Of a stretch of 34,346 nucleotides of DNA, positions 1 through 9,045 are shown one piece after another. The translations under genes were made by a program, and so were the position numbers. Under the pieces are notes generated by a model, which was not told where the DNA came from, ran no database searches, and saw nothing but the letters and a program-made list of their open reading frames with translations. Origin of the DNA: Bacteroidia bacterium (GTDB lineage: Bacteria; Bacteroidota; Bacteroidia; NS11-12g; UBA955); the NCBI GenBank assembly GCA_025450395.1, contig JANWHK010000039.1, forward strand, positions 1-34,346, read 5' to 3'. Positions within the stretch are counted from its first letter, which is position 1; each line of letters begins with the position of its first letter.

Positions 1-2
1 AT

Positions 3-1184
3 CTCCTGATCGAGTCTTACGGTAAAACCGCCGGGAGTGAAACCATCATTGATACAATGGGTATCCGTAAGTTAAAACAGGGCGATACCTCTTCGATCGT
101 TCCGATGTTGGCCACAAGGTTGGTGGAGTTGGGGCTTGCGCCTGACAGTTTTATCAGCCATTACAGGGATAGCCTGGTTTATTCAAAGCAACTGGCTTTA
201 AGGATTATTGAAATACAGAAAACCAGTAACCTGACGGATGACGGCATCATCGGTAAATCAACACTCAAACTACTGAATTCCTCACGTAATGACAAGATCG
301 GTGAAATACGCGCAAATATGGAACGCATCAGGTGGTTTGGCATTGAACCTGTAAAGCCGTATGTCCGTGTTAATTTGCCGGAATTCATGTTGTTCATGTA
401 TTACCCGGACAGCGTAAAAACGATTCCGGTATGTATTGGAAAAGGCAAGGAGAGATATTTCGACCAGAAAACAAAAAAATATAAGGTGTCAAAAGATTAC
501 CTCGACAGACCCATGGACTATGAGACCCCCCAGGTTTTTTCCAATATTGATTTTGTGATATTAAATCCGACCTGGACAGTTCCATCCAGTATTGTGGGAA
601 GGGAAATGTACAACCTCATTGTCAAGGATCCCGGATACCTGACCAGGAACAATTTCCAGGTGTTCAAGGATAAGGAAGTAATCAATCCTTACAGTATTAA
701 CTGGCGTAAACTGAGTCCCGGAAATATTCCCTATACCATCAGGCAGAATGCCGGGAATGATAACTCACTGGGGAAAATAAAGTTCACCTTCAAGAATCCA
801 TTTGATGTGTACTTGCACGATACACCCTTGAAGGGAAAGTTTAAACTGAACAACCGTGCAATAAGCCACGGATGTGTGAGGGTTCAGGCTCCAATTGACC
901 TGGTAGGTTTTGTTCTGAAAGACAACAAGATAGTGACATATGATGATGTACTTATAAAAATGGGTTTGCCACCGACAGATACAACAAGGGCAAAGAAATG
1001 GCTGGAAGACAGCACAAGATATGAAAGGGTGGTGAAACGCACTTACCCGGTGAAGCTTGAGAATAAAATGACTGTATTCTTTGATTATCGTACGATTGTT
1101 TTTGATGTATATGACCGTCCGAGGTGGATCTTTGATGTGTATGATAAAAACGCGCAAATCGTTGAGGCAATGGGTCAACCCTAA
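3..1184 (+). CDS. L,D-transpeptidase (YkuD/YcbB type), 5' end outside window
   Basis: This enzyme makes 3-3 (mDap-mDap) cross-links in peptidoglycan in the periplasm. The frame is open from the first complete codon at position 3, so the N-terminus with signal peptide and part of the YcbB-like N-terminal region lies upstream; the ATG at 57 is internal. A peptidoglycan-binding-like helical segment ending in DDGIIGKSTLKLLN precedes the catalytic YkuD domain. That domain carries the signature ISHGCVRVQ, with the nucleophilic cysteine encoded at 873-875, and an upstream histidine in YLHDTP. About 394 residues are visible; full-length Bacteroidota homologues are usually over 500. The stop is followed by a separate promoter region for the TonB receptor. 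The family call is firm; the exact subfamily (YcbB versus other Ldt) is inferred from the large inter-motif region. Confidence 0.9.
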   Translation, partial: LLIESYGKTAGSETIIDTMGIRKLKQGDTSSIVPMLATRLVELGLAPDSFISHYRDSLVYSKQLALRIIEIQKTSNLTDDGIIGKSTLKLLNSSRNDKIGEIRANMERIRWFGIEPVKPYVRVNLPEFMLFMYYPDSVKTIPVCIGKGKERYFDQKTKKYKVSKDYLDRPMDYETPQVFSNIDFVILNPTWTVPSSIVGREMYNLIVKDPGYLTRNNFQVFKDKEVINPYSINWRKLSPGNIPYTIRQNAGNDNSLGKIKFTFKNPFDVYLHDTPLKGKFKLNNRAISHGCVRVQAPIDLVGFVLKDNKIVTYDDVLIKMGLPPTDTTRAKKWLEDSTRYERVVKRTYPVKLENKMTVFFDYRTIVFDVYDRPRWIFDVYDKNAQIVEAMGQP

Positions 1185-1255
1185 AACAGCTTTGCTTTTT
1201 ATCGTTTAATCAAACAATTTCATCCTTGAGTTAAACACTTTCAACACTTTACATT

Positions 1256-1263
1256 TAAATTTG
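1256..1263 (+). promoter_or_regulatory. Candidate -7 element TAAATTTG before the TonB receptor gene
   Basis: TAAATTTG matches the Bacteroidota -7 consensus TAnnTTTG exactly. No convincing TTTG/TTG -33 element lies at the usual 17-23 bp upstream; the nearest TTG is 27 bp away. The predicted transcript would have a leader of only a few bases before the ATG at 1276. Confidence 0.45.
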
Positions 1264-1275
1264 CACCTTTCTTTT

Positions 1276-3648
1276 ATGAAACACCTTTTTTTAACGACAT
1301 TTTTTCTCTGTGCCATCATTTCAGGATATGGTCAAAACAGGGTGACCCTGAGCGGGTATGTGAAGGACTCAGCTAACGGGGAGGCTTTGGCTTCGTGCAA
1401 CATCTCCGTGGAAGGTTCCAAATCAAATACTGTTTCCAACAGTTATGGATTTTACTCTTTATCACTGTTACCGGGAACTTACAACATCAATTTCAGTTCT
1501 TCAGGTTTCGAGGCCATCACAATTTCAATCAATATTACACAAAACGAGACCCGCAACATTGACCTGGCAAGAATGGTGGAGGAAATGAAAGGTGTGACGA
1601 TTACCGTAAAGAAAAAGGACAACCAGGTGGAAAAGGTGGATATGAGTACAAACGACCTGAATATTTCCCAGATAAAAAAGATACCTGCCTTTCTTGGAGA
1701 AGTCGATATCATCAAGAGTGTACAATTATTGCCGGGCGTGAGTACTGTTGGCGAAGGTGCCACCGGGTTTAACGTAAGGGGAGGAAGTATTGACCAGAAC
1801 CTAATCTTATTGGATGAAGCGCCGGTGTTTAATTCATCGCATTTATTCGGTTTTTTCTCGGTATTTAATCCGGATGCTGTGAAAGATGTCAAGCTAATCA
1901 AGGGAGGAATGCCGGCGATGTATGGTGGACGCCTGTCCTCGACCCTGGACGTGAGAATGAAGGATGGAAATACAAAGAAATTTGAGGTGAATGGAGGGAT
2001 AGGCATTATTTTCAGCCGTCTATCCATTGAGGGACCCATTGCCAGGAAAAACCTGAAAATCAAGAATAAATCTTCATTTATTATTGCCGCAAGGCGAAGT
2101 TATATTGATGCACTTGCAAAACCTTTCATGAAAAAAAACTCCAATTTAAAGGACGCCATATTTTATTTTTATGACCTGACGGCGAAAGTGAATTATACGT
2201 TTAACGCCAACAACAAGATATTCCTTTCCGCCTATGTGGGTCGCGATGTGTTTGGTGCGCCCGGAGCTAAATTTGACTGGGGCAACAAGACAACTTCATT
2301 CAGGTGGAACCATTTGTTCTCCAAAAAGATATTCTCGAATTTTACCATCTATTACAGTAAATATGACTACCAATTAGGTTTTGGTTCAGGGAAAAATACA
2401 TTTGAATGGAAATCAGATATAGTCAACTACAGTGCAAAAACTGATTTCACCTATTATATCAACCCGAAACATACCTTGCAGTTCGGTCTCATCTCTACCT
2501 ATTACATTTTCAGCCCCGGCAAAGCGGTATCTGAGGATGAAGGTAATACAACTGAATTCGGCCTGCCTAAAAAGTATGCCATGGAAAATGCTGTTTATCT
2601 TGAAAACGAACAAAAGGTGAACCTGAAATTAACCATCAGGTATGGCTTGCGTTTTTCAAACTTCAATTACCTCGGCAAAGGTTCGGCATTGATACTGGAG
2701 AGGAATGAGTTTGCCAAGCGCTCTCTGGTGGTAGACAGGATAGAATATAATAAGCAAAACGAAGTGATCAAGTCGTATTATAACCCTGAGCCAAGATTCT
2801 CGGCAAATTACAGGCTGAACAAAAGTACATCCCTGAAACTGAGTTATAACCGCATGGCTCAATACCTGCACCTGATCTCCAATACAGCTGCGAGTGTTCC
2901 CCTGGATGTATGGACTCCCTCAACCAATAATATCAAGCCGCAGTTAGCTGACCAGGTTGCTATCGGATATTTTAAAAATATAGGCAAGGATATCGACTAT
3001 GAACTATCTGCTGAAGTTTATTACAAGGAATTGCAGAACCAGATAGATTATATAGATGGCGCGGAACTCCTGCTGAACAGCCAGCTCGAGGCCGACCTCC
3101 TGAATGGAAAAGGCAGGGCATACGGACTGGAATTATATATGAGGAAGAACACCGGTAAATTGACCGGATGGATCAGTTATACACTTGCAAAATCAGAGCG
3201 GAAAGTAGATGGTATAAGTCAAAACCAGTGGTATAACAACCGCTTTGACAGGAGACACAACATGAATATCACAGGCAGCTATGAACTCACCAAAAAATGG
3301 TCAGTTTCTGCAAGTTTTGTTTTGGGTTCGGGAACCCCCACCAACCTGCCGAATACCAAATACAGTTTCCAGGGTATACAGGGTATCCCGCAAAACGCCA
3401 GTGACCTGAGAAATAATGTGACCATCAAGCCATTCCACAGGCTGGACATTTCAGCCACCTATATCCGTAAAAAAACGGCAAAACGTGAAAGCAACTGGGT
3501 GTTTGGGGTCTATAACGCATACAAAAGGAAAAACCCGTTCTCCTATTATACCCGTCCTGACCCGGCCAATACCACACAAACACAGGTTGTACGATATGCC
3601 GTCATTGGCAGTATCGTTCCCTCAATATCCTGGAACTTTAAATTTTAA
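1276..3648 (+). CDS. TonB-dependent outer-membrane receptor with carboxypeptidase-regulatory-like N-domain
   Basis: A 790-residue outer-membrane barrel that imports an unidentified substrate using TonB energy. I chose the ATG at 1276 over the TTG at 1261 because it begins a clean signal peptide (MKHLFLTTFFLCAIISGYGQ). A CarboxypepD_reg-like beta-sandwich occupies about residues 24-100 (VTLSGYVKDSANGEALASC). The plug domain follows at about 125-235 (VQLLPGVSTVGEGATGFNVRGG, GGMPAMYGGRLSSTLDVR). The rest is a beta-barrel ending in the expected aromatic residue (SWNFKF). There is no SusD partner; instead a DUF4249 lipoprotein starts 8 bp after the stop, so the two form an operon. This DUF4249-linked receptor type is common in Bacteroidota. 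Substrate cannot be read from the sequence. Confidence 0.92.
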   Translation: MKHLFLTTFFLCAIISGYGQNRVTLSGYVKDSANGEALASCNISVEGSKSNTVSNSYGFYSLSLLPGTYNINFSSSGFEAITISINITQNETRNIDLARMVEEMKGVTITVKKKDNQVEKVDMSTNDLNISQIKKIPAFLGEVDIIKSVQLLPGVSTVGEGATGFNVRGGSIDQNLILLDEAPVFNSSHLFGFFSVFNPDAVKDVKLIKGGMPAMYGGRLSSTLDVRMKDGNTKKFEVNGGIGIIFSRLSIEGPIARKNLKIKNKSSFIIAARRSYIDALAKPFMKKNSNLKDAIFYFYDLTAKVNYTFNANNKIFLSAYVGRDVFGAPGAKFDWGNKTTSFRWNHLFSKKIFSNFTIYYSKYDYQLGFGSGKNTFEWKSDIVNYSAKTDFTYYINPKHTLQFGLISTYYIFSPGKAVSEDEGNTTEFGLPKKYAMENAVYLENEQKVNLKLTIRYGLRFSNFNYLGKGSALILERNEFAKRSLVVDRIEYNKQNEVIKSYYNPEPRFSANYRLNKSTSLKLSYNRMAQYLHLISNTAASVPLDVWTPSTNNIKPQLADQVAIGYFKNIGKDIDYELSAEVYYKELQNQIDYIDGAELLLNSQLEADLLNGKGRAYGLELYMRKNTGKLTGWISYTLAKSERKVDGISQNQWYNNRFDRRHNMNITGSYELTKKWSVSASFVLGSGTPTNLPNTKYSFQGIQGIPQNASDLRNNVTIKPFHRLDISATYIRKKTAKRESNWVFGVYNAYKRKNPFSYYTRPDPANTTQTQVVRYAVIGSIVPSISWNFKF

Positions 3649-3656
3649 ACCAAGCC

Positions 3657-4529
3657 ATGAAACACCTATTATATCTTTTCCTTTCGTTAATGATCATTAC
3701 AGGCAGCCTTACTTCATGTGAGGATCCCATCGACCTGGACCTTGGACCGCCGGTGGAACAGCTGGTGATTGACGCTGTCATTGACCAGACCGATGATACA
3801 CAATTTGTGTATGTGTCAAAATCAGTGGCATATTTAAACAATGGAATTCCCAAGGGTTACACTGTAGATTCACTTGGTATCATTGATACTTCAACTTTCG
3901 AGTTTCGCAAATTCACACATAGGGGCAACGGTGTGTACTATTATGTACCGCCTTCAGCCAATACATTCGAGTATGGCAAACATTACCAGTTGCTGGTATG
4001 GGATGGCGCCAACACCTATGTCTCCCAAAGCAAGTTGAATTCACCGACGGCGGTTGATTCGTTCACATATAAGTACGAAGATCCGGGAAGGTTTGGAAGT
4101 TCGAAAGGTTTTTACCTGACCTTATGGGCAAAGGATAAAGTAGGCAAAGGGGATTATTATTGGTTCAGGTTATACAGGAACGACAGTATACAGGTCAAGG
4201 CCAGTGACATCAGTATTGCCATTGACAATGCCTATAACCAGGATGGTAACGGTGACGGTGAACTATTCATCATACCTATCAGGGAAAACTTTACCCAAAG
4301 GCCCTACGAGTCAGGTGAGACGGCCATGATTGAAATTCTGTCAATTACCCCGGAAATGTATTTATATCTCAACCTGATTACAACACAGCTGAATAACCAG
4401 GGTTTGTTTGCAGTACCTCCTTCAAATATTCCGAGCAATATAATCTGCGTCAACAATCCAAATAACAAGGTGCTCGGGTTTTTCTGCATGGTGGGCAAGG
4501 TGAGAACACAGACTTTGATATTGCCTTAA
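3657..4529 (+). CDS. DUF4249 family lipoprotein
   Basis: A 290-residue protein with a lipoprotein signal peptide: a hydrophobic stretch ends in the lipobox LTSC, followed by EDPIDLDLGPPVEQLVIDAVI, the typical N-terminus of DUF4249 proteins. The central part is predicted all-beta. The family is characteristically encoded directly after a TonB-dependent receptor, as here (8 bp gap). It is presumed to be the surface-exposed or periplasm-facing lipoprotein partner of that transporter, in the way SusD partners SusC, but this role is inferred. No biochemical activity is known for the family. It ends at 4529 and is followed by a new promoter-like element, so the operon probably comprises only these two genes. 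Confidence 0.85.
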   Translation: MKHLLYLFLSLMIITGSLTSCEDPIDLDLGPPVEQLVIDAVIDQTDDTQFVYVSKSVAYLNNGIPKGYTVDSLGIIDTSTFEFRKFTHRGNGVYYYVPPSANTFEYGKHYQLLVWDGANTYVSQSKLNSPTAVDSFTYKYEDPGRFGSSKGFYLTLWAKDKVGKGDYYWFRLYRNDSIQVKASDISIAIDNAYNQDGNGDGELFIIPIRENFTQRPYESGETAMIEILSITPEMYLYLNLITTQLNNQGLFAVPPSNIPSNIICVNNPNNKVLGFFCMVGKVRTQTLILP

Positions 4530-4563
4530 AACAGGGATCTTAGTCATCCCGGTTTACATAAAA

Positions 4564-4571
4564 TAAATTTG
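4564..4571 (+). promoter_or_regulatory. Candidate -7 element TAAATTTG before the GNAT pair
   Basis: Exact match to the Bacteroidota -7 consensus TAnnTTTG, 48 bp before the GTG start at 4620. The same TAAATTTGC word occurs before the TonB receptor gene and, on the other strand, before queD. No clear -33 element is present. Confidence 0.45.
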
Positions 4572-4619
4572 CCCTTTTTGCCTTAATTGTTTTAATTTGA
4601 AAGGCAAAATGGATAGGTT

Positions 4620-5165
4620 GTGAATACCAGGTACGAGCAGATAAAAATAAAACCCGCCGGGAAGGAAGACCTGGCATCTCTGATGGACATTGGTTACACA
4701 ACTTTTTATGAAACATTTGCGGAAAATAACAGGGCTGAAGACATGGCCGTGTACCTGGCAGAACAATTTCACATTGAATATATAACAGAAGAGTTCAGGA
4801 ATGAGAAAAACAAATTCCTTTTAGGCATGAAGGATGGAGAGCTGATAGCTTATGCCAAGATAAGGGAAGGTTCAACAGCCGGAGACCTTCCAGCTGAAAA
4901 GGTCATGGAAATAGAAAGAATTTATGTGTTAAAGGCTTTCCAGGGGCAAAAGGCCGGACTTGCCTTAATGCAATATATCATGGATTATGCCTTGCAGAAA
5001 CATTTTGAAACCATTTGGCTGGGTGTCTGGGAACATAATGTCAAGGCTATCGGGTTTTATAAACATTTGGGTTTTGAGGTTTTCGGCAGCCATGTATTTA
5101 TGCTTGGAACCGATGCCCAGAATGACCTGTTAATGAAAAAGGAACTCGGGAACTTAAAACAATGA
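4620..5165 (+). CDS. GNAT family N-acetyltransferase
   Basis: A 181-residue cytoplasmic acyl-CoA-dependent transferase of the GNAT fold. GTG at 4620 is the first possible start after an in-frame TAG at 4614 and yields a full-length domain beginning IKIKPAGKEDLASLMDIGYTT. Motif A is seen as ERIYVLKAFQGQKAGLALMQ, with Q-x-x-A/G binding the acetyl-CoA pyrophosphate. Motif B is VWEHNVKAIGFYKHLGF. The length and the FYETFAEN N-terminus resemble PaiA/YjaB-like enzymes that acetylate polyamines or small amines, but the acceptor cannot be assigned. The stop overlaps the start of the next acetyltransferase by ATGA, so the two are translationally coupled. Confidence 0.85.
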   Translation: MNTRYEQIKIKPAGKEDLASLMDIGYTTFYETFAENNRAEDMAVYLAEQFHIEYITEEFRNEKNKFLLGMKDGELIAYAKIREGSTAGDLPAEKVMEIERIYVLKAFQGQKAGLALMQYIMDYALQKHFETIWLGVWEHNVKAIGFYKHLGFEVFGSHVFMLGTDAQNDLLMKKELGNLKQ

Positions 5166-5962
5166 AAATACAGCCTTTTGAACATAGCGATATTGAATTC
5201 CTGCCGGCATTGCAACCTCCGGACTGGACAAATATCATCCCGCATTTTCAATTCTACATGAACTCGACCTATTGTTTCCCGGTAAAGGTCATGCACAATG
5301 AGCAATTGGTAGGAGTGGGGACAAGTATTCTCCATGAAGATACAGCCTGGTTGGCCCACATCATTGTTCATCCGGAGCAAAGGAACCAGGGAATAGGAAA
5401 GGTTCTGACCCAGGCCCTGTTAGACGGTATTGACCGGACCATTTTTAAAACCGTTTACCTGATGGCTACCCCGCTTGGGGAACCGGTTTATAACAAGCTT
5501 GGTTTTGTTCACGAAACGGAACAGTTGTTTTTTAATGAAGGCCGCCCGTTTTCTCAATACAGGATTCCTTCGGGTATTATGCCCCTGAATGAGGAATACC
5601 GCGAAGACCTTTTGAAATTGGACCGGGAGGTTTCGGGGGAGAACAGGTATGTACGGCTGGTAGAACATTTGTCAGATGCATGGGTGTTTGTTTCCGACCG
5701 GCAATTGAAGGGTTATTATCTTCCGGGTCTTGCAGAAGGTTTGGTCGTGGCAAATGATGCAACGGCTGGTCTTCATTTGATGCAATACCGTCTTATTAAT
5801 AATGCCATAGCTATTTTACCGAAAGATAATACGGTCGCTTTAAAGTTTCTGTATGACAATGGGTACAAGGTGTTCCGTAAAGCCCAGCGCATGCGTCTTG
5901 GCGAGACCAGGGCATGGCAGGCCCATCACTTCTACAACAGGGTGAGTGGTCAGATTGGGTAG
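5162..5962 (+). CDS. GNAT family N-acetyltransferase, two-domain form
   Basis: A 266-residue protein whose ATG overlaps the preceding stop (ATGA at 5162-5165). The N-terminal half is a complete GNAT domain: AHIIVHPEQRNQGIGKVLTQ carries the canonical R-x-x-G-x-G acetyl-CoA loop, followed by YNKLGF. The C-terminal half, about residues 140-250, resembles the second, degenerate GNAT-like domain (Acetyltransf_18 type) of two-domain enzymes and ends with FLYDNGYKVFRKAQRMRLG. Substrate unknown. Coupling to the upstream GNAT suggests the two act together or on related amines, but that is inference. The following 90 bp hold a short imperfect direct repeat (CCATTTRTTAA at 5964 and 5984) and no clear promoter. 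Confidence 0.83.
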   Translation: MKIQPFEHSDIEFLPALQPPDWTNIIPHFQFYMNSTYCFPVKVMHNEQLVGVGTSILHEDTAWLAHIIVHPEQRNQGIGKVLTQALLDGIDRTIFKTVYLMATPLGEPVYNKLGFVHETEQLFFNEGRPFSQYRIPSGIMPLNEEYREDLLKLDREVSGENRYVRLVEHLSDAWVFVSDRQLKGYYLPGLAEGLVVANDATAGLHLMQYRLINNAIAILPKDNTVALKFLYDNGYKVFRKAQRMRLGETRAWQAHHFYNRVSGQIG

Positions 5963-6052
5963 CCCATTTATTAAATCCTTAGGCCATTTGTTAATCGCAG
6001 ACTTCAAATGTTTGACGATTTCCTGAGTTTTGTACATCTGGATTTCAAGCCG

Positions 6053-8314
6053 ATGAAAAAATATTTATTATGTATCCTGGGTATCATGATGTTTCACAAC
6101 GCCATGTCACAGGTTGTGGATGATTTCGAGGATGCCGATTTAAACCTTGACCCTGCCTGGAGTGGTATGTTGAATACATTTACGACCATCAATGGGGAAT
6201 TGCGCAGCAATTGCAGTGCACTGAATAGTGTTTTTTATATTTCCACCCCAAATGTAAGGGCTGACAGTACGGAATGTCGCATAGACTGCCGTTTGTCGTT
6301 CAATACATCTTCCGTCAATTATGTCGATCTGGTGTTAATTTCGGATTCGATGAATCTTGCCCTTGCAAAAAATGCATATTTTATCAGGCTTGGAGGCAGT
6401 ACGGATGAAATATCCCTGTTCAAGTTGAAGAACGGCATTGAGACCAAGATTATCGACGGGACAGATGGTATCCTGAATACTTCAAATAACCATTACCTAC
6501 TGATCATGCAAAGATTCAACGATTCGTTTGTGTTGAAATACCTCAAATCTGGAGCGAGTTCTTTTACAGAACGCAGTGTCAAGGATGCGGATATATTTAC
6601 TTCAGCATATTGCGGGCTGAGGATAAGGCAAAGCGCCGCATCTTTCCACAACAAGCATTTTTTTGATAACCTGTATATTGGTCCTGTCACCCGGGATTCC
6701 ATAGCACCTGCCTGGGATACCGCGAATTTGTATGACCTGCTGATAACGGAACTGATGATCGACCCTGAACCTCAGGTGGCATTGCCGCTTGCCGAATATA
6801 TAGAGGTTACGAATGTGTCGCGCCGGTTTATACAATTAAACGGCTGCAAAATACACGACCCGACGTCATTTAAACTCTTGCCTGACCTGGTGTTGGCTCC
6901 CGATTCCATTGTCGTGTTAAAGATCATTCCTTCGTTGAATAATGCGGAGGATAAGATATGGCTAGAAAACCAGTTTGGAGAAATAGTCCACAAGGTTGAC
7001 TATACCGATGAGTGGTACAAGGATGAGGTCAGGAAAGCAGGTGGATACAGCCTGGAGATGATAGATTATACGCAGCCTTGTATCGGTTTTGATAACTGGA
7101 AAGCCAGTGTGGATATCAGCGGCGGGACGCCCGGGCGTTTAAATTCGGTGAAAGGAAATATCCCGAAAGATAGTTGGGCACCTTCGCTGTTGGAGTGTAG
7201 TATTGGCAATGACAGCATCCTGGAATTTTATTTCAATGAGCCTGTGGATTCAATTTCCCTGTTATCCACCATGTTCAGGGTGAATGGTCAATTGAGTTCA
7301 TTCAGGTTAAAACGCCTCAATTCAAGTGGAGATATTGTCACATGGCTCATTTCTTTTACCCCTGATAAAACTTTGGTTTACACGATTCTTTTTTCCGGTA
7401 TCAGTGATTGCAGTGGTAACCGGCAAATGAACACGGAAATTCCGCTACAATGGCCATCACCAAGCGTGAAAGGAAATCTGCTCATCAATGAGGTTTTATT
7501 CAATCCGCATTCCGGTGGCAGCGATTTTGTTGAAATATATAACAATTCTCCCCTGGCTTTTGACCTGTCCGGGCATTTTCTTGCGGATGTGGATGAAGCC
7601 GGACTGCTTAAAAGCAGCTACGCTATTAGTTCAAAAGTATTGCTGATCAAGCCCTTTCAATATGTATTGATATCTGCAGATACAGCCAATATTTGTATGA
7701 CGTATGATTGTCCTGGCGCAAATGCATTAAAGATACAGATGAATCAATTTCCATCTATGCCGGATGACGAAGGAACCATCCTGTTATTGAACCAGCAGAA
7801 AGTATGCATCGATAGCCTGCATTACCGGAAGGATTGGCATTTTCCGCTTATCAGCGATCAAAACGGTGTAAGCCTGGAACGTTTGGCTTTTGCCATGAAT
7901 ACAAATCTAAAGGACAACTGGCACAGCGCTGCCTCAACTGTAGGGTATGCCACCCCCGGATACCGGAATTCACAAATTGCGCATCCATTTGAAACGGATA
8001 AATATTTTTCACTACAAAGCAAGACCCTTTCCCCCGATGAGGATGGGTTTGAAGATGTAATGGTTTTGAATTATGTTTTACCCGGACCTGATTATATTGC
8101 TTCCATTTTCATTTATGATATGGAGGGCAGGTCCATAAGGCATTTGGTCAACAACAGGACCTTGGGTACAGAAGGTATGCTGACCTGGGATGGCACAGAT
8201 GAAAATGGACAAAAAACACCAATAGGCATATATATCATCTGGATCGAATGCATCCACCCGAATGGAGAAAAGATTCGGCAAAAGATGAGCGTTGTGGTTG
8301 CAGCGAGGATATAA
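6053..8314 (+). CDS. Secreted lamin-tail-domain protein with FlgD-like C-terminal module
   Basis: A 753-residue exported protein. I prefer the ATG at 6053 to that at 6008 because it begins a standard signal peptide (MKKYLLCILGIMMFHNAMSQ). Residues about 20-215 form a beta-rich lectin/jelly-roll-like region (DDFEDADLNLDPAWSG start). Two lamin-tail (LTD) domains follow: about 228-330 (LLITELMIDPEP ... AEYIEVTNVS) and about 470-590 (LLINEVLFNP ... FVEIYNNS). An Ig-like linker separates them. The last 95 residues (LSPDEDGFEDV ... WDGTDENGQKTPIGIYI) match the FlgD-Ig/gliding-motility-type terminal module that in Bacteroidota commonly ends T9SS cargo. Surface or secreted location is likely; LTD domains are often found with extracellular nucleases or adhesins, but no catalytic domain is visible here. 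Confidence 0.78.
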   Translation: MKKYLLCILGIMMFHNAMSQVVDDFEDADLNLDPAWSGMLNTFTTINGELRSNCSALNSVFYISTPNVRADSTECRIDCRLSFNTSSVNYVDLVLISDSMNLALAKNAYFIRLGGSTDEISLFKLKNGIETKIIDGTDGILNTSNNHYLLIMQRFNDSFVLKYLKSGASSFTERSVKDADIFTSAYCGLRIRQSAASFHNKHFFDNLYIGPVTRDSIAPAWDTANLYDLLITELMIDPEPQVALPLAEYIEVTNVSRRFIQLNGCKIHDPTSFKLLPDLVLAPDSIVVLKIIPSLNNAEDKIWLENQFGEIVHKVDYTDEWYKDEVRKAGGYSLEMIDYTQPCIGFDNWKASVDISGGTPGRLNSVKGNIPKDSWAPSLLECSIGNDSILEFYFNEPVDSISLLSTMFRVNGQLSSFRLKRLNSSGDIVTWLISFTPDKTLVYTILFSGISDCSGNRQMNTEIPLQWPSPSVKGNLLINEVLFNPHSGGSDFVEIYNNSPLAFDLSGHFLADVDEAGLLKSSYAISSKVLLIKPFQYVLISADTANICMTYDCPGANALKIQMNQFPSMPDDEGTILLLNQQKVCIDSLHYRKDWHFPLISDQNGVSLERLAFAMNTNLKDNWHSAASTVGYATPGYRNSQIAHPFETDKYFSLQSKTLSPDEDGFEDVMVLNYVLPGPDYIASIFIYDMEGRSIRHLVNNRTLGTEGMLTWDGTDENGQKTPIGIYIIWIECIHPNGEKIRQKMSVVVAARI

Positions 8315-8325
8315 AATATGGATAC

Positions 8326-8352
8326 ATCACGTAGGGATGAAATATGGGTAGC
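8326..8352 (+). repeat. REP-like hairpin repeat, left copy 1
   Basis: Imperfect stem ATCAC/GGGAT around loop GTA, followed by GAAATATGGGTAGC. It matches the right outer copy at 9046-9072 at 25 of 27 positions. Confidence 0.75.
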
Positions 8353-8372
8353 AAGCACGAAATCATAACAAA

Positions 8373-8400
8373 AATCCCGGAGGGATTAAACATGGGTAGG
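8373..8400 (+). repeat. REP-like hairpin repeat, left copy 2
   Basis: Perfect 6-bp stem AATCCC/GGGATT with loop GGA (8373-8387), followed by AAACATGGGTAG, the same tail as in the outer copies. Confidence 0.7.
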
Positions 8401-8431
8401 GATCGAACATCGGGAATAAAAAAATACACAA

Positions 8432-8893
8432 ATGTCAAACACATACACCAAAATTCATATCCAATTTGTATTTGCAGTCAAATACAGGCATGCCGTCATT
8501 CAGTCGTCATGGAAGAATGAATTATACCGATATATGACAGGGATCGTTCAAAAAAACAAACATAAATTATTAGTGATAAATGGTATGCCGGATCATATTC
8601 ATATATTGGTTGGTCTGCGGCCTTCACAATCAATATCTGATTTACTACAGGATATAAAGGGCAGTTCAAGCAGATGGATCAATGAGGGTAAATTCGTCAA
8701 GGATAAATTTGAATGGCAGGAAGGATATGGAGCATTTTCATATTCCCCTGGTGAATTGGACAATGTAATTAATTATATTAAAAATCAGGAAATACACCAT
8801 GGAAGAATTTCATTCAAAAATGAATACATCCAATTACTTAAGAAATTCAATATTGAATACGATGATAAATATATTTTTAGGGAATTAATTTGA
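8432..8893 (+). CDS. Y1 (HUH) transposase, IS200-like / RAYT type
   Basis: A 153-residue single-strand DNA transposase of the HUH superfamily. The metal-binding HUH motif is HIH at residues 55-57 in GMPDHIHILVGL. The likely catalytic tyrosine is Y115 in NVINYIKNQ, followed by Q119, matching the one-tyrosine (Y1) layout of IS200/IS605 TnpA. Length is normal for the family and the frame is intact. The start ATG lies 17 bp after the left repeats. It is flanked by hairpin repeats on both sides, which fits its known mode of cutting at subterminal hairpins. Such solitary genes in Bacteroidota are either autonomous IS200-like elements or domesticated REP-associated tyrosine transposases; the several dispersed, diverged hairpin copies favour the latter, but one locus cannot decide. 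Confidence 0.88.
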   Translation: MSNTYTKIHIQFVFAVKYRHAVIQSSWKNELYRYMTGIVQKNKHKLLVINGMPDHIHILVGLRPSQSISDLLQDIKGSSSRWINEGKFVKDKFEWQEGYGAFSYSPGELDNVINYIKNQEIHHGRISFKNEYIQLLKKFNIEYDDKYIFRELI

Positions 8894-8924
8894 CACGTAC
8901 AATGATTAAAAAATTACAGGTATT

Positions 8925-8967
8925 CCGTACCTACGGCACGGGAAAATTACATAAATATTGGTGCTAC
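8925..8967 (+). repeat. Diverged REP-like hairpin, right copy 1
   Basis: Perfect stem CCGTA/TACGG with loop CC (8925-8936), followed after a spacer by AATATTGGTGCTACC, a diverged form of the AATATnGGTAGC tail of the other copies. Confidence 0.5.
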
Positions 8968-8976
8968 CTATATGAA

Positions 8977-9006
8977 GTCCCTAGCGGGACAATTTAATAT
9001 TATAGA
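8977..9006 (+). repeat. Diverged REP-like hairpin, right copy 2
   Basis: Perfect stem GTCCC/GGGAC with loop TAGC (8977-8990), followed by an AT-rich tail containing AATATTATAG that weakly recalls the AATATGGGTAG tail. Confidence 0.5.
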
Positions 9007-9045
9007 TTACGATTTCAGAACAAGAGACAAATCCAATGCACAATA

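Noticed and set aside
57-59. ATG at 57 as the true start of the L,D-transpeptidase
   Set aside because: The frame is open to the window edge and the protein would lack a signal peptide, so the gene is taken as 5'-truncated by the window.
1185-1204. AGC-TTT-GCT followed by TTTTT as an intrinsic terminator after the L,D-transpeptidase gene
   Set aside because: The stem is only 3 bp, too weak to call.
5964-5996. Direct repeat CCATTTRTTAA before the lamin-tail gene as an operator
   Set aside because: Two imperfect AT-rich copies 20 bp apart without a promoter match; may be coincidental.
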